NCBI GenBank assembly: GCA_028015205.1
Contig: CM051513.1
Coordinates: 49,542,841-49,606,840 of the forward strand
Direction of reading: 5' to 3'
Length of the DNA: 64,000 bases
Source: Mytilisepta virgata
Lineage: Eukaryota > Mollusca > Bivalvia > Mytilida > Mytilidae
In this document: positions 1-11,255 of the stretch, piece by piece
Position numbering within the stretch: the stretch's first letter is position 1
Layout of the letters: each line of letters begins with the position of its first letter
Notes under the pieces: model-generated
Databases searched by the model: none
Told to the model about the DNA's origin: nothing
Seen by the model: the letters and a program-made list of their open reading frames with translations, nothing else
Position numbers and translations under genes: made by a program

Positions 1-1076
1 TAGATCTTCGCGCATCTGTTTGTCCACATTTGAGTCCAGGTAGATGTCGGCCATCTCAACGTGGTTGAATGGTAGAGATGAAGTTGTTGTTTGCGAAGAA
101 CTAGAGTACTGGGATGGAGTGAATTCAGAAATCAGTTTTGGCATTTCAGCCCCCAGTGGCCATGTAAATACTGTTTGAATACTGAATGATCTGGTAGTTG
201 GAGGACCTTTAACCTTTTCAGCGTAAGAAGTATTTGAAGTTAAATTATCCGAGGCAGAGACCAATTTTCTAGCTTCTTGGTAGCTCACATTTTTATCCAC
301 TTTGATTTTTTGAATGTAAAGTTCTCGTTTGTACAATTCACAAGTTCTGGAATTTGCCATGTGGTTACCACCACAGTTAGTACATTTGGTTTCCCCTTCA
401 CATTCAAAACTTGAGTGGCCCTCACCAAAACACTTGACACACCTTTCAGTGCCCCTACAAGAACTCTTCCCGTGTCCAAACTTTTGACATTTGAAACAAC
501 GGGAAGGGATAGGGACGAAAAGGTTAACTCGTATTCTGTAACGTCCTATGTAGATGTGTTCGGGGATTTTTGAAAGTTCAAATGTTAAAGGATATGTATT
601 GAGCTTAATAATTTTGTTTTCAGATTTTTTGATGAAAAGTTTTTTCGTGATGTTTTGAAAATTAAGTTCTTCACAAATTTCTTCCACTCACATGTCAATT
701 AAATCACGATCTCTGTCTCGGATAATACCCTGGCAGTAGTTAAGAATCCTATGAGGAGTTGCTGAAATGTCAACGTCCAAGATTGCCGTCATTGACAAGA
801 GATTTTTGGATTGTTATTCTCTCGTGCACTCCGCAAGGAGACCCCCATTTTTCATCTTTGTAACTTTCTTAACTGTGCCTGCAAATGACTAAATTTTTTT
901 TGTAGAATGAGTGAGGAAATTTTATTTAAAGTTTTTTTCTGGATTCAAACTGTTCAAAACTATAAATGTTGGAAAAATGTCACTTGAATGTTGCTCTTTT
1001 TTTTTGTTCAATGAATTCGTTTTTTGAGGGTTTTGGTTTTGATTTGAAGTCGTCATTATGATTTTGGATGTTTCGT
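1..1076 (-). pseudogene. Nimb-like LINE ORF1 (gag-like), decayed copy cut by window edge
   Basis: This is an antisense copy of the same ORF1 found at 29,000-30,175 and 61,650-63,172. Read on the minus strand it encodes the central nucleic-acid-binding region and CCHC zinc knuckles of an I/Nimb-type ORF1 protein, which packages element RNA. The knuckle region lies at about 340-500 and is visible through C-x2-C spacing. Stops and small indels break the frame, for example near 500 and 690. The rest of the element would continue beyond position 1. At about 1,077-1,090 the homology stops and a gypsy LTR fragment begins, instead of the Nimb 5'UTR seen next to ORF1 at 63,180-63,200. Family assignment rests on the RNase H-bearing ORF2 of the paralogous copies. 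Confidence 0.8.
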
Positions 1077-1089
1077 TACTTTGTTACGG

Positions 1090-1579
1090 CCAGAAATTCT
1101 AGTCATTTCCATCACTATCTATTATTGTTCTAGTGATTTCTAAACTGCGCAGTTATAACATTATTTGGTAAACAACTATAAGTATTATGTAAGCAAGGTG
1201 GCCGAGTGGTTAATGCGGTGGCCTTTAAACCACGAGGTCGACACCGCTGTAGGTTCGAACCTCACATGTGTCAAGGTTTCCAGGCACCTACCTTAGCTCG
1301 GGGGTTTCACCGATTTTCCGGCCTGGAATATCGGGCTTTCCTCCCCCACAAACCTGGCGACCATGCGAGAACACCATATCTACAAACGCCGTCGGTAAAA
1401 AAGCTCTACAGAGCTTATGTTGATTGTTGACTTGTACACACCGACGTTAAATAAAACTTAGCTTTTACCTTTACCTTTACCATATTATACATGTTATAAG
1501 GCCACACAAAACAAATTAGGCCAAGATAAATAAATATAATAATTACAATATCATAACAACTCTTGTTCCCCTTGTTTCA
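1090..1579 (-). repeat. Gypsy LTR fragment split by a SINE
   Basis: The blocks 1,090-1,194 and 1,482-1,567 match 16,398-16,579, the start of the LTR of the gypsy element at 11-16.6 kb, nearly base for base. The LTR start (TGTTATGATATTG on the minus strand) lies at 1,567. It is followed by ACTCTTGTTCCCC, the same Nimb-derived flank seen at 16,580. Only about 190 of about 586 LTR bases are present. Confidence 0.8.
1195..1481 (+). mobile_element. tRNA-derived SINE inserted in the LTR fragment
   Basis: The head contains an A-box-like TGGCCGAGTGG and a B-box-like GGTTCGAACCTC (RNA polymerase III internal promoter) with a Ser/Leu-tRNA flavour. A GC-rich central domain (about 1,290-1,370) follows. 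The 3' end has GACGTTAAATAAAAC and a short (TTTACC)n tail. The insertion boundary is clear because the uninterrupted LTR is present at 16,490-16,510. No convincing target duplication is visible. Confidence 0.8.
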
Positions 1580-2350
1580 TTATTCTTTTAGCATGGTTTT
1601 TATGAAGAATCTTAAAAGAATTTAGTCACCACCTTATGTTACATAAATTGCATCACTAATGGTAATACAATCGTAAACAACAAAAGAAATTCTTGAAGGG
1701 TCTAGAGGTTTGTAACAGACGATTTGTCTCCATCTGTTTACATTTGTACAGACAAAGGAAATCGTGCAGTCGATATGTTCAACTCAATTTGTTTCAGACA
1801 TATCTCTGTTTTGTTTTTGTTTGTTTAATGATTTTTATTGTGCCTTTTTATGAATCTATAGTTTAGTCAAAATAGGTTTCAATTTTGCCTGCTTTGTGTT
1901 AAACGTTTTATTTGATTTGATGATTTATGGCTTTCTATACTACTGATCACCACAGATAAGTGCTTTGGTCTGCATGGTGGTTATGATATGGCACTTCCAA
2001 ATATTGAAATTGGTTTATTATTGCAGAAACGTGCCTTGTGGATCAGGCTTTATCACCTATGGATTGTATTTGGGATATTTTCTCGCCGATATGTAGGCAT
2101 TAGTACTAAACAATTGAATGAACGTAATGTTACATTCCTGTCAAAAGTAGTATTATATTGCACTTCGCTTACGAAGAAGAAGCATTATTCCATGTAAGGT
2201 CCTTTACATAAGCCAAATGTTAACGGAACATATATAGGTAAATATCATGAAAATAGAACACAACAAATAAACGACACAAGGATACATGTGTAAAAACATA
2301 TTTATATATATGAACAAAAATGACATTACAGCACAAAAACTAGAGCACTA
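1580..2350. other. Unassigned AT-rich sequence
   Basis: I see no gene, RNA or repeat that I can support here. It follows the truncated Nimb flank and precedes a candidate host exon whose 3'UTR would fall in its right part. Confidence 0.5.
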
Positions 2351-2480
2351 TCAATGTGAACTCCCACTAAACACTGGAGTGTAATCATCGGAAGGGTAAG
2401 CAGCTTGTCTTGCTTCGTTAAGTACAACCGTCACCTTGTCAGTGGGGAAAAAGTCCAGTGAGTCGTGTCTGGTGTGGTGT
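2351..2480 (-). CDS. Candidate last coding exon of an unidentified host gene
   Basis: On the minus strand a splice acceptor (TCTTTCTGAAACAG) ends at 2,481 and opens a 42-codon reading frame ending in TGA at 2,351-2,353. One base at the start completes an upstream codon. The peptide is hydrophilic, begins HHTRHDSLDFFP, contains a YPSDDYTPVF stretch and ends GSSH. That composition would suit the cytoplasmic C-terminus of a receptor, but no domain is recognisable and no upstream exon was found: a Penelope-like fragment lies directly upstream. It may be an orphaned exon. Alternatives are a chance open frame or part of an unrecognised repeat. Confidence 0.4.
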
Positions 2481-2502
2481 CTGTTTCAGAAAGACGCGAA
2501 TT

Positions 2503-2687
2503 CTAACTGAAGATATCTAGTCTCATAAATGAGATAGAAACTTCGTTTAGGCCAATGAATTCGTGATACATTGAACACATTTTTTTTTTCATTTTCAATC
2601 GCCCATTATTATCTATATGCAAGTACAACTTTAGCGCAGAAATGTGCCTGTCTGTGGTCTCTTTGATTTCAAGTTCACTGGGAAATA
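2503..2687 (-). pseudogene. Penelope-like RT fragment
   Basis: The minus-strand peptide contains SELEIKETTD followed by a segment resembling the region just downstream of the RT catalytic YIDD in the element at 42,457-44,291 (there PPELEIKETTET). Only about 55 codons remain, and both ends are lost. Confidence 0.7.
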
Positions 2688-2723
2688 AAGTCATTCCATC
2701 AGTATTTATTATTGTTCCAGTGA
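2688..2723 (-). repeat. Gypsy LTR stub, left half of the target of TIR element 1
   Basis: It matches 16,408-16,442 and 1,100-1,135 with about three mismatches over 34 bases (AGTCATTCC...CAGTGA). The sequence that should follow it in an intact LTR (TTTCTAAACTGC) is found 8.3 kb away at 11,041, on the other side of the TIR-flanked interval. Confidence 0.75.
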
Positions 2724-4832
2724 CGCAGGTATGTTAAGGCTGTTTTTTTCAGGAGGAAGTAACTCCTGTCATCCACAATAGTAGCATGTGCAACGTCATT
2801 GACGTCAGTCTTCAAGTCGTTGTTATAAACTGCATAATTATGCCAAGAGTTTGATGATTTTTTTGTCGGCGGTGATAGTGTATGACGTATAAGCATACCA
2901 TCTTCCGTTTTTAGTGTTAAAATGTATCCAATATTATCAGAAAAGGCAACGAAGTGGTAAAATTTGGAGCTGTCCTTCACAATAGATAGGCGGGGCCTAT
3001 TTCCCTTATTTGGAAAAATTGGATCTACGAGAAGCTTGAAGATTTTGACATCGCACCCGTTGAACGAAATGCAGAGATGTAAACTGAATTGTTATCGGTT
3101 TAAAGGGACAATTCTCTCACTCATGCACTTTTTTGTGCTCTCCTGGTATAACGGCCTCAGGTAAGATATCTTAAAATGCAGTAATAACCCAACAAACAAA
3201 TGAACTTAGACGAAAAGATGCGAGTCATCACCACTCATCACCCGTTCGTTATCAGCTATTTCGACGGGATACAATTAAAATGGGACAATAGACAACGAAG
3301 GTATATGTGCAAAATAATGCAAAACATACCCCGTCCCCCGCTTTGGAATTTTAGCCTCAATATCATCTACTCAATATACTGCAGACTGCAGTAATGTCCT
3401 TGGAATCTCTGGATAAAAATAGTATGGTTCAGAGGAAATTCACACAAGGTGAAATCAACTTGAATAGATACAAATATTCATTAAATTCAATACCCCCCCC
3501 CCTTTCCCCTCAAAAGAGAGAACTTCAAACAGTATTTTTTATGTCAAGAAATTACAAGTTTTGGATGTATTCTCAATTTTTTTTTCTTTTGTAGGAAATT
3601 TGTTTCAAATAATAGTTTTTTTTATCTCCATATATTAAAATCAAAATGTTTTTTTTTTTTTGGGGGGGGGGGGGGGGGTCCAGGGTCAAAACATTTTGGA
3701 AGTTCACTTATAATACATTCTCATTGCATCGTTGGTCCTATTATATTGTGGTATTCATGTGCTTTTTCAACGTTAATTCGACGCCATTTTGACATCGTTA
3801 AGTACCGCGATTAACGAGCTACCAGTATACTTTGGGAGGAGGGGGTAAAATTTATTTTAGAAGTAATGCTTTAAGAATGTATTTATATTTGTGATTGAGT
3901 GATCTGACTGTCAGAATGATGCCTAAACATTTGCTGGAAAAATCTTGATCACAGAAATAAGTTATTATTTAGTTAATAATATTTTGTAGAGCAAATTACT
4001 GGTGCTGTCTGAAAAAAATAATACTATTAGGGGTAAAAAAAATATTTCCAGTAACAAATTCTATCATGTTATATAATTTTTAAACTTTTGTAGCACAATA
4101 GTGTTGGAGGTTTTGGGAATTGAGAAAGAAGGAATTTTTGAGGGTGGGAATTGGGGAAAATTGAGTGGGGGAGGGCAAAAATTTGAAGGAACTGGGAAAA
4201 AATGGAAAATTTTTCAGGGAATTGGCAAAATCATACTCAGTAGTAATAAACATGTGTAATTAAGTATAGTAAGGTCATTAAATATGGCTTTTATTGTACC
4301 CATACACAACTACATACCAGTATATAGAATATTGATTTTTTACGAGTATAACGCTCCAACAGTCCTTATTTAGAGAGTTATACGTAAAAAATCAATAAGT
4401 TGAAAGTTGTTATTGTATATAATGTATTCAGTAACTAAATCATAGTATTTTATATTTAAATATTAAATGAGAAAATTTACATGTTTTTCTATAAATTTAT
4501 TTCCCACACTTGGAGAACATTGTTGTAGGTTGCCCTTTGTCCATGAGACAGGATGTATGTTGGATAATATTGCACATCCTTCTTTTTATATTTCCAGAAA
4601 TTTCAATCAACAAATTTTTAGTGAAGTTTCTTTGTCTGTACCTCATATTAAGACAGTAATTGTATATTACTTTAAGATTAATGAATACAAAAGTTTAATT
4701 TATATATTCCTTGAAAATCCATACATTTTTTTCTGTTTTTTGTTCTTTTTCTGGAAATATTAAAGTTATAATACAGCTGGCTTAATTGTTGATAATTCTT
4801 TGCAATATTTACTAGTTGATTTTTATTTTCAG

Positions 4833-4904
4833 CCTCTGTTGATCTTTGTCACCATGAGAGAAACTTGGACGCTATTATCCAGAATAATAAGATTCATTTG
4901 AAAG
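4833..4904 (+). CDS. Candidate internal exon inside TIR element 1
   Basis: A 72-base segment is bounded by a strong acceptor (TTTTTATTTTCAG) and a donor (AAAG/GTAACA). One frame is open throughout: two bases complete a previous codon, then 23 codons (starting SVDLCHHERNLD), then one base is left over. That phase matches the start of the candidate exon at 18,868, and both exons begin CCTC after the acceptor. The peptide has no recognised domain. It could equally join a short downstream frame after the acceptor at about 5,051. A 72-base open frame with good splice sites can occur by chance in AT-rich DNA. Confidence 0.35.
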
Positions 4905-5069
4905 GTAACATTATATAACTTGTAAATATGCATTTAAACACAAGCAAATCTTCCAAAAAAAAAATCATTGGTTTACAATCTTATTCTCTTGATGATATAT
5001 TGTACTAATTTGGACACTTATTAAATTTACAATTTTTTCTATGTCTCCTCAGTTGTTGAACTTCACTAT

Positions 5070-5130
5070 TTTGAATATCAAATAATGTAATCCAGAGTAA
5101 CCATTATTAATACATTATTTGATATTCAAA
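5070..5130. repeat. Perfect 20-bp hairpin
   Basis: Bases 5,070-5,089 (TTTGAATATCAAATAATGTA) are the exact reverse complement of 5,111-5,130, with a 21-base loop. It lies within TIR element 1. Confidence 0.85.
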
Positions 5131-6847
5131 TTAAACATTCACATGATATGGTGAAATTAATATTTTATAACATTTATCTATGTTCTTGTTCAATGAGCTC
5201 ACTCAAAACTGGAAAATAAATGAAAAAATTGTCTGGACGCCTCAGTTCTTGTAAATGGATTTTTCAGAATCTGAATACCTTAATTAATGTGAATTGTCTA
5301 GTCACTTCAGTGAAAGATACAATGAGTTAAGATACAATTGAAACCATTGAACTTTACTGATTTTCCAGAGAAACAAAAAAAATTCTGCCTATGGAATATG
5401 TTGGAAATTCCCCATTAAGAATCACTTGTTATGTATACTAATATAACCTTTATTAACAACTTTACAATTTTTATGTTTTATTGGACGACTCAATAAGGTT
5501 AATTAACCAACAAAACTTTGTCTAATAATTCTAACGTTTAGACTTTCAAAATGCGAAAAACCCATTTTACGAACTGAGGTTTCCAGACAGTAGTTATATG
5601 TAAAAATAGTGCAAAAAATTGAAAATAATGTCCTAATTGGTGAACTAAAATAATTTTTAATTTGAAAATTGAAATTTAATTATTTTTGAAGATTTATATG
5701 CCAAAAAAGGCCACATACATGTAGGGTAAACTGTAAAGTATATGCACACAAAGACAAGACATTGCAATGACATGTACACACATAAAACAGCAAGAAATAA
5801 TTTAAAGTTGATTTTCTTGGTATTTAGATTCTTTTCTCCTTTTATAGATGTCAAATGGACTATAGTTGTAAAATTTATTTAATATTTTTCAAAAATAGAA
5901 ATGGATGACAAAATAAAGCAGTAAAGAAGGTTATCCAAAGTAAATATTTAACCGATAGGTTCTTTACTCAGAAACTCAAGAGAAAACATCAATTATCCTC
6001 TTATGACATAGAAAACAGTTCAAGAACAATTGGATCCCTTTGGCCTACGTTTAATGCATACGAGTTACTAATTTCTTATCATAAGAATTCATATCATTAT
6101 ATCAATGCTACATCATCACTAAATCTAACGTTCTATAATGTTTTTCTCTAACAATTGGGTTACTGTGAGCTACATTTCAGTGTTGGGTGTAAAGGTTAAG
6201 TTTTCGTATTTAGTTCATATCTCCGGTACTTATACAAGATACGATCATATAATCTTGTATGCAGATGTATCTTAGGGAGTAAGAAAGTATTTAATGGGAA
6301 TTAGTCACTATCTTATGCTGCACTGACTATCGTTAAAATTAACAGCCAATTGCATAGGTATTATAAGTCATAGAATCATGTAATCATGTATGCAGATGTA
6401 TCTTGGGGAGTAGACAAGTATCCAACAAGAACTAGGTCACGGTGACCTAGAATTCATGTTCCACTGATCTTGGTTAAAATTTAAACTCATGCTCATATAT
6501 CGGGTACTCTAAAGATACAGGATCATATACATGTATGTATGCGGAAAATTTGTTTGTGGAGACACGTTTCATTCTACAAATGTAATTCTAACTGTCTAGT
6601 AAGTACAACTGGCAGGTGACATTGGAAGGCTGGCCTTAAATTGCAAGTAGGACAGGAAATTTTTGTATAAAAGCACATTTTATCAGTTTTTAATTTCATT
6701 TTTGGTTGCCGATATCAAAAGTTACTCTTTTTTGTTAATTTTAGGTGTCCTTTGCAGTTGGTGGGTAGAGTATCAAGATTGTGACCATCCAGTTTATGAA
6801 TAAGATCTCAAGCATCATGTCCCGAATAAATTTTGACGTTTACATAC

Positions 6848-6852
<5 letters not shown>

Positions 6853-6904
<52 letters not shown>
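6853..6904. repeat. (TA)n microsatellite
   Basis: About 26 uninterrupted TA dinucleotides. Confidence 0.97.
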
Positions 6905-6906
<2 letters not shown>

Positions 6907-6934
6907 TAACTGTTAGTAGCTTGACTTGTTAAAC

Positions 6935-8877
6935 TAGAGGCTCTCAAGAGCCTGTATCGCTCACCTGGATTTAACTTTTCATCTTGAGCAGACCTAAAAA
7001 TTTAAGTGTTGCAGTCAATTTGGCTGATTTTTCTATAGGATTCTATGTTAAACTAATTTCAGCTGTGGCAGTCATCTTGGTTGACAGTCCAGTTTCTAAA
7101 AGAGAACCATCTAAGGACCATTTCTGCTAAGTCTTGTTCCAACTGGCTAAGCAGTTTCAGACTAAAAGATATTAAACAAAGGTCGGTGTGGCAGCAATCT
7201 TGGTAAACGGACATATTTCTGAAAGAGGACCTCCTAAGGACCAATGCTGCCAAGTCTGGCTCCAATATGTCAAGTGGTTTCAGACAAAAAGATTTTTCAA
7301 TGAAATTTTCCATAGGGCCCTATGTTAAACTAAGTTCTGCTGTGGCGGCAATCTTGGTTCACAGTCCACGAAATCAGACACATTTCTAAAAAAGTGATCT
7401 CCTTAGGACCAATGCCACGAAGTCCTGCTCCAATATGTCAAGTGGTTTCAGACAAGAAGATTTTTCAATGAATTTTCCATAGTGCCCTATGTTAAACTAA
7501 GTTCGGTTGTGCGGCCATCTTGGTTGACAGTCCGGGTCATCGCACAAATTTCTGAAAGAGGACCATCTAAGGACCATTGCTACCAAGTCTAATTCTAATT
7601 GGCTTAGTTGTTTCAAACGAGAAGATTTTTGAGTGATTTTCCCATAGGGTCCTATGTTAAACTAAGTTCTGCTGTGGCGGCCATCTTGGTTCATAGTCCA
7701 CGAAATCAGACACATTTCTGAAAAAAGACCTCCTAAGGACCAATGCCACCAAGTCTGGCTCCAATATGTCAAGTGGTTTCAGACAAAAAGATTTTCAATG
7801 AATTTTCCTATAGGGCCCTATGTTAAACTAAATTCGGTTGTGGCGGCCATCTTGGTTGACAGTCCGGGTCATTGGACACACCTCTGTAAGAGGACCATCT
7901 AAGGACCATTGCTGCCAAGTCTGGTTCCAATTGGTCAAGTGGTTTAAGACGAGAAGATTTTTCAATGAATTTTCCCATAGGGCCCTATGTCAAACTAAGT
8001 TCGGCTGTGGCGGCCATCTTGGTTAACAGTCCGGGTCATTGGACATATTTCTGAAAGAGAACCTCCTAAGAACTATTACTGCCAACTTTGGTTGCAACAG
8101 GACTTGTAGTTTCATATAAGAAGATTTTTGAAAATCAACCCCCCTTTTTTTCTATTTTTAGTAACAGCAGCCATCTCGGTTGGAAGTCCGGCAAGCCAGA
8201 AATAATTTTGGAAGGGGGCCACCCAAGGACCATTCCACCAAAGTTTGGTCTCATTTGGCCCAGTGGTTTGAGAGGAAAAGATCTTTAAAGGATAGTTTAC
8301 GCTGGATGCCGCATTTAAAGGGCAAAAACTCCTATAAGGGGTCAATCAACGATTTTGGTCATGTCGACTTATTTGTAGATCTTACTTTTTTGAACATTTT
8401 TGCTGTTTACAATTTGTCTTTATCTATAATAATATTCAAGATAATAACCTAAAACTGCAAAATTTCCTTAAAATTAACAATTCAGGGGCAATAACCCAAC
8501 AAAGGGTTGACCGATTCGTCTGAAAATTTCATGACAGGTAAATCTTGACCTGATGAACATTTTTACCCCATGTCAGTTTTGCTCTAGTTGCTTTAGTTTT
8601 TGAGATACAAGACAAAAACTGCAGTTTACCCCTATGTTCTATTTTTAGCCATGTCGGCCATGTTGGTTGGCAGGCGGGGTCATCGGACACATTTTTTAAA
8701 CTAGATACCCTAATGATGCTTGTGGCCAAGTTTGGTCCAATTTGGCCCAGCAGTTTCAGAGGAGAAGATTTTTCTAAAAGTTAACAGACGACGACGACGA
8801 CGACGGACGACGGACGACGGACGCCAAGTGATGAGAAAAGCTCACTTGACCCTTTGGGTCAGGTGAGCTAAAAAGGA
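6935..8877. repeat. Tandem array of ~165-bp units with (GAC)n-rich end, dispersed repeat
   Basis: Eight to nine degenerate copies of a ~165-base unit are marked by a motif like GGCGGCCATCTTGGTT at about 7,064, 7,187, 7,345, 7,514, 7,677, 7,842, 8,009, 8,168 and 8,653. Each unit also has AGGACCATTGCTGCCAAGT and CCCATAGGGCCCTATG. The module opens near CTCTCAAGAGCCTG...GCTCACCTGG and closes with GACGACGAC...GGACG, then a GGGTCAGGTGAGCT that inversely echoes the opening GCTCACCT. Open frames inside it are short and not conserved. A diverged array of the same unit lies at 44,690-45,775. I infer a non-autonomous mobile repeat. Confidence 0.8.
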
Positions 8878-10086
8878 CAGGAATACTGCACGTACATTGT
8901 AAATAAATATGACTGTAAATTTTTATCAGTGTTATCTTTTAAAATGGAATTATTTCACACATATATTGCATAGCATTTATTATGGATTGTGAACGCATTA
9001 TGTTTTGTCTGCTGGTTTTATTGCTATTTTTTTTAATGCCATATAGTAGCCCCGATATTTAAGAAATCTGATAATATTGAAGTTGTCTCGTTGACAATTT
9101 TCCCTTGTTCCTAGATGTTTATATCTCAAATCCTAGATGTAATGAATTTTTCAGAACAAAATATTCATCTGTTAAGTGGCTATATAATATTCATACACTT
9201 TACTATTACCAAGACTTTCTGTGCATGATAATAAAGAATTACTTAAAAAATGTATTCACACTTTAGCGAGTTGCATTCAGCCAATTTATGCATACTGATT
9301 ATGGTGTTCACCAGTTTTTCTGTTCTGTGGCATCTGAAAAGTTTGTAATCTCTGTGTATGTTGTATCAGTAAATTTTGAGGTGCTTTTTCTCTCACTTGT
9401 ATGAGCTTGAGAGAAAAGATAAATTTGTGGAAATTTGTATCCAGTGTTTAAAAACATTACATGTATGTTGGGATGTCATCAGATCATTTTACATTAAAAT
9501 CTGGTGTTCTGTTGGAGTATATGGATAATGTAGTTTTTGTTTCATTTTAAAGTTTTATGTGCTGCTTGATCAATTAGTCTTCTTAAATTGTGCTATGGAA
9601 TGTTGAATTAAAGGAAGAATGGCACAGAAATAAAGGTTATACTCGCACACATACATGTAAAGTAGTACATAAAAGCATTAAAACTACACAAGTTATAATA
9701 ATACTTATAGCGAGCGCTATAGGAGCATACATGTATGCATTTTCTACATGTGGGTCATTTAGAAAAGTCTGTTTAATGGGGGCAGCCATATTGTGCTACA
9801 TACTAATGATAGAAAAAGTTTTGTTGGCCTTAAACAGAAGTAAGGGGAATAACTTGCTTCAAATTATAATTTAAGAATCAGAATCGTGATACTGGAAATG
9901 AGTTTCTGGAAAGGACTCGCATCATTGGCCACGACAAAAGCATATTAAATTTTGTTATCATGGACATGGGGAGTGCACATCAATCCAAAAAGCTATTTCA
10001 CATGAAAATAATTGGTACACAAGCATAATTATTTTTAAAGTGATGTGTTGAAAAAAACCAGCTTCTTGGACTCTGGATAATTTCCT

Positions 10087-10094
10087 ACCCCCCC

Positions 10095-10130
<36 letters not shown>
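10087..10130. repeat. C run and (CA)n microsatellite
   Basis: A C tract is followed by about 17 CA repeats. Confidence 0.95.
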
Positions 10131-10133
<3 letters not shown>

Positions 10134-10525
10134 AGCAATCATTAGTTGATTTTCCTTGAAATCCATTCCCTCAAACAAAATTTTGGTGAGCATTACAATC
10201 AACAGGGTATCAAATGTGTATTTTAAGAAATAAGTTTAACATGTACATATGTTTCCAACTAAAAATATCCAGATTATACAGATAAACATAAAGTTAGTGT
10301 TATGTGCAGTATTGTTTTGGCCTAGACACACAAACAGAGTTTAAACCAGTGGAATCGTATTTAAATATGTGGGAGAAAAGAAATTATTCGACAGATAACT
10401 AATATTTATTTATAGTAAATTATACGCTTAGAAAATTGTGTTTCCCTTTTTGCGTCTTCATTGCGCTTTGCAGTATCGTACGTCATCCGTTTTGTTCAAT
10501 CGCTTCTAATGTATGCTCACTTCAA

Positions 10526-10811
10526 GCAAAAAGTTCTAGCTTTTCCGCTCAACAGATGTTGTAGTACTGTATATCAATAAACTCGAAAATAATTACCCTA
10601 ATTACCCTATACATTTTGTGCTATGCCAAATGACAGTTTGGTGTCATAAATAAAATCTACCATGTCAAAGTGGAAAACATGTGTCCATATCCACGAATAT
10701 CGACAAAAATCTGTTATTTGTAATTTACTGACTTCATATTAAACCGCTGCATAGGACTTACCATACTAAAAACCTTACCGAAATACGACGGGAAAAGCTA
10801 GAACTTTTGCG
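10526..10811. repeat. Right-subterminal inverted repeat of TIR element 1
   Basis: GCAAAAAGTTCTAGCTTTTC (10,526 onward) is inverted at about 10,790-10,811 with one base difference. A similar inverted pair sits at the same relative place in TIR element 2 (23,448-23,596). Confidence 0.75.
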
Positions 10812-11038
10812 TTTTTTGTTAAGGTAAAAAGGGGGGTTCCAGGTCACGTGACAGGGTATAGGCATAAATAAACGTCAAACCGAAAGTAGAATGTTGACCA
10901 CGAGATTATAACACATTTTTTTCCAACTTTAAGTACCCCACTTAGCAAGATTACATAGTTTTTAAATTTATTTTCCCGTTATGTTTTTCGAGTGTGAAAA
11001 TCTACAGATTTTCATGGAACAGCCTTAACATACCTGCG

Positions 11039-11171
11039 GATTTCTAAACTGCACAGTTATAACATTATTTAGTAAACAACTATATGTATTATGTTAGCAT
11101 ATTGTACATGTTATAAGGCCACACAAAACAAATTGGGCCAAGATAAATACAATAATTACAATATCATAACA
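11039..11171 (-). repeat. 3' LTR (5'-most 133 bp) of the gypsy element
   Basis: It starts TGTTATGATATTG on the minus strand at 11,171, directly after the polypurine tract, and matches 16,441-16,579. It is interrupted at 11,039 by TIR element 1. Confidence 0.88.
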
Positions 11172-11188
11172 CCTCCTCCCTTAAAAGA
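11172..11188 (-). other. Polypurine tract
   Basis: On the minus strand AAGGGAGGAGG directly precedes the LTR's TG. This is the plus-strand DNA primer site in LTR retrotransposons. Confidence 0.8.
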
Positions 11189-11255
11189 AGTTTGAGTGTA
11201 ACGAGAACTTCATGAACAATATATATATATAAATATATAGTATGTATACAGTGTT

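Larger units (their letters stand above)
2724..11038 (+). mobile_element. TIR element 1: 8.3-kb interval with perfect inverted termini inside a gypsy LTR
   Basis: The left end (CGCAGGTATGTTAAGGC onward, 2,724-2,744) is an exact inverted copy of the right end (11,018-11,038) over 21 bases. The dinucleotide GA flanks both ends. Removing the interval restores a continuous gypsy LTR (stub 2,688-2,723 joined to 11,039-11,171), so this is an insertion younger than the gypsy element. Inside are a left block shared with TIR element 2 (about 2,953-3,051), a possible spliced exon, a 20-bp hairpin, a TA microsatellite, a roughly 165-bp tandem module and a right-end hairpin. No transposase with a recognisable DDE domain is visible. 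The rest (3,060-4,830, 4,905-6,850, 8,880-10,080) is AT-rich and unassigned. Superfamily unknown. Confidence 0.7.

Noticed and set aside
4467..4763. Plus-strand 98-codon frame upstream of the 4,833 exon
   Set aside because: Phe/Ile-rich translation of AT-rich DNA. No donor that would connect it to the exon at 4,833.
6853..6904. TA repeat as a replication origin or regulatory element
   Set aside because: A simple microsatellite; nothing further in the sequence supports a function.
7059..8729. Several 60-90-codon frames on both strands in the tandem array
   Set aside because: They arise from the repeated ~165-bp unit, are open on both strands and are not conserved between units.
9590..9874. 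Plus-strand 94-codon frame with two hydrophobic stretches
   Set aside because: It begins at GTG with no upstream splice acceptor or ATG, lies in unassigned TIR-element DNA and has no family resemblance.
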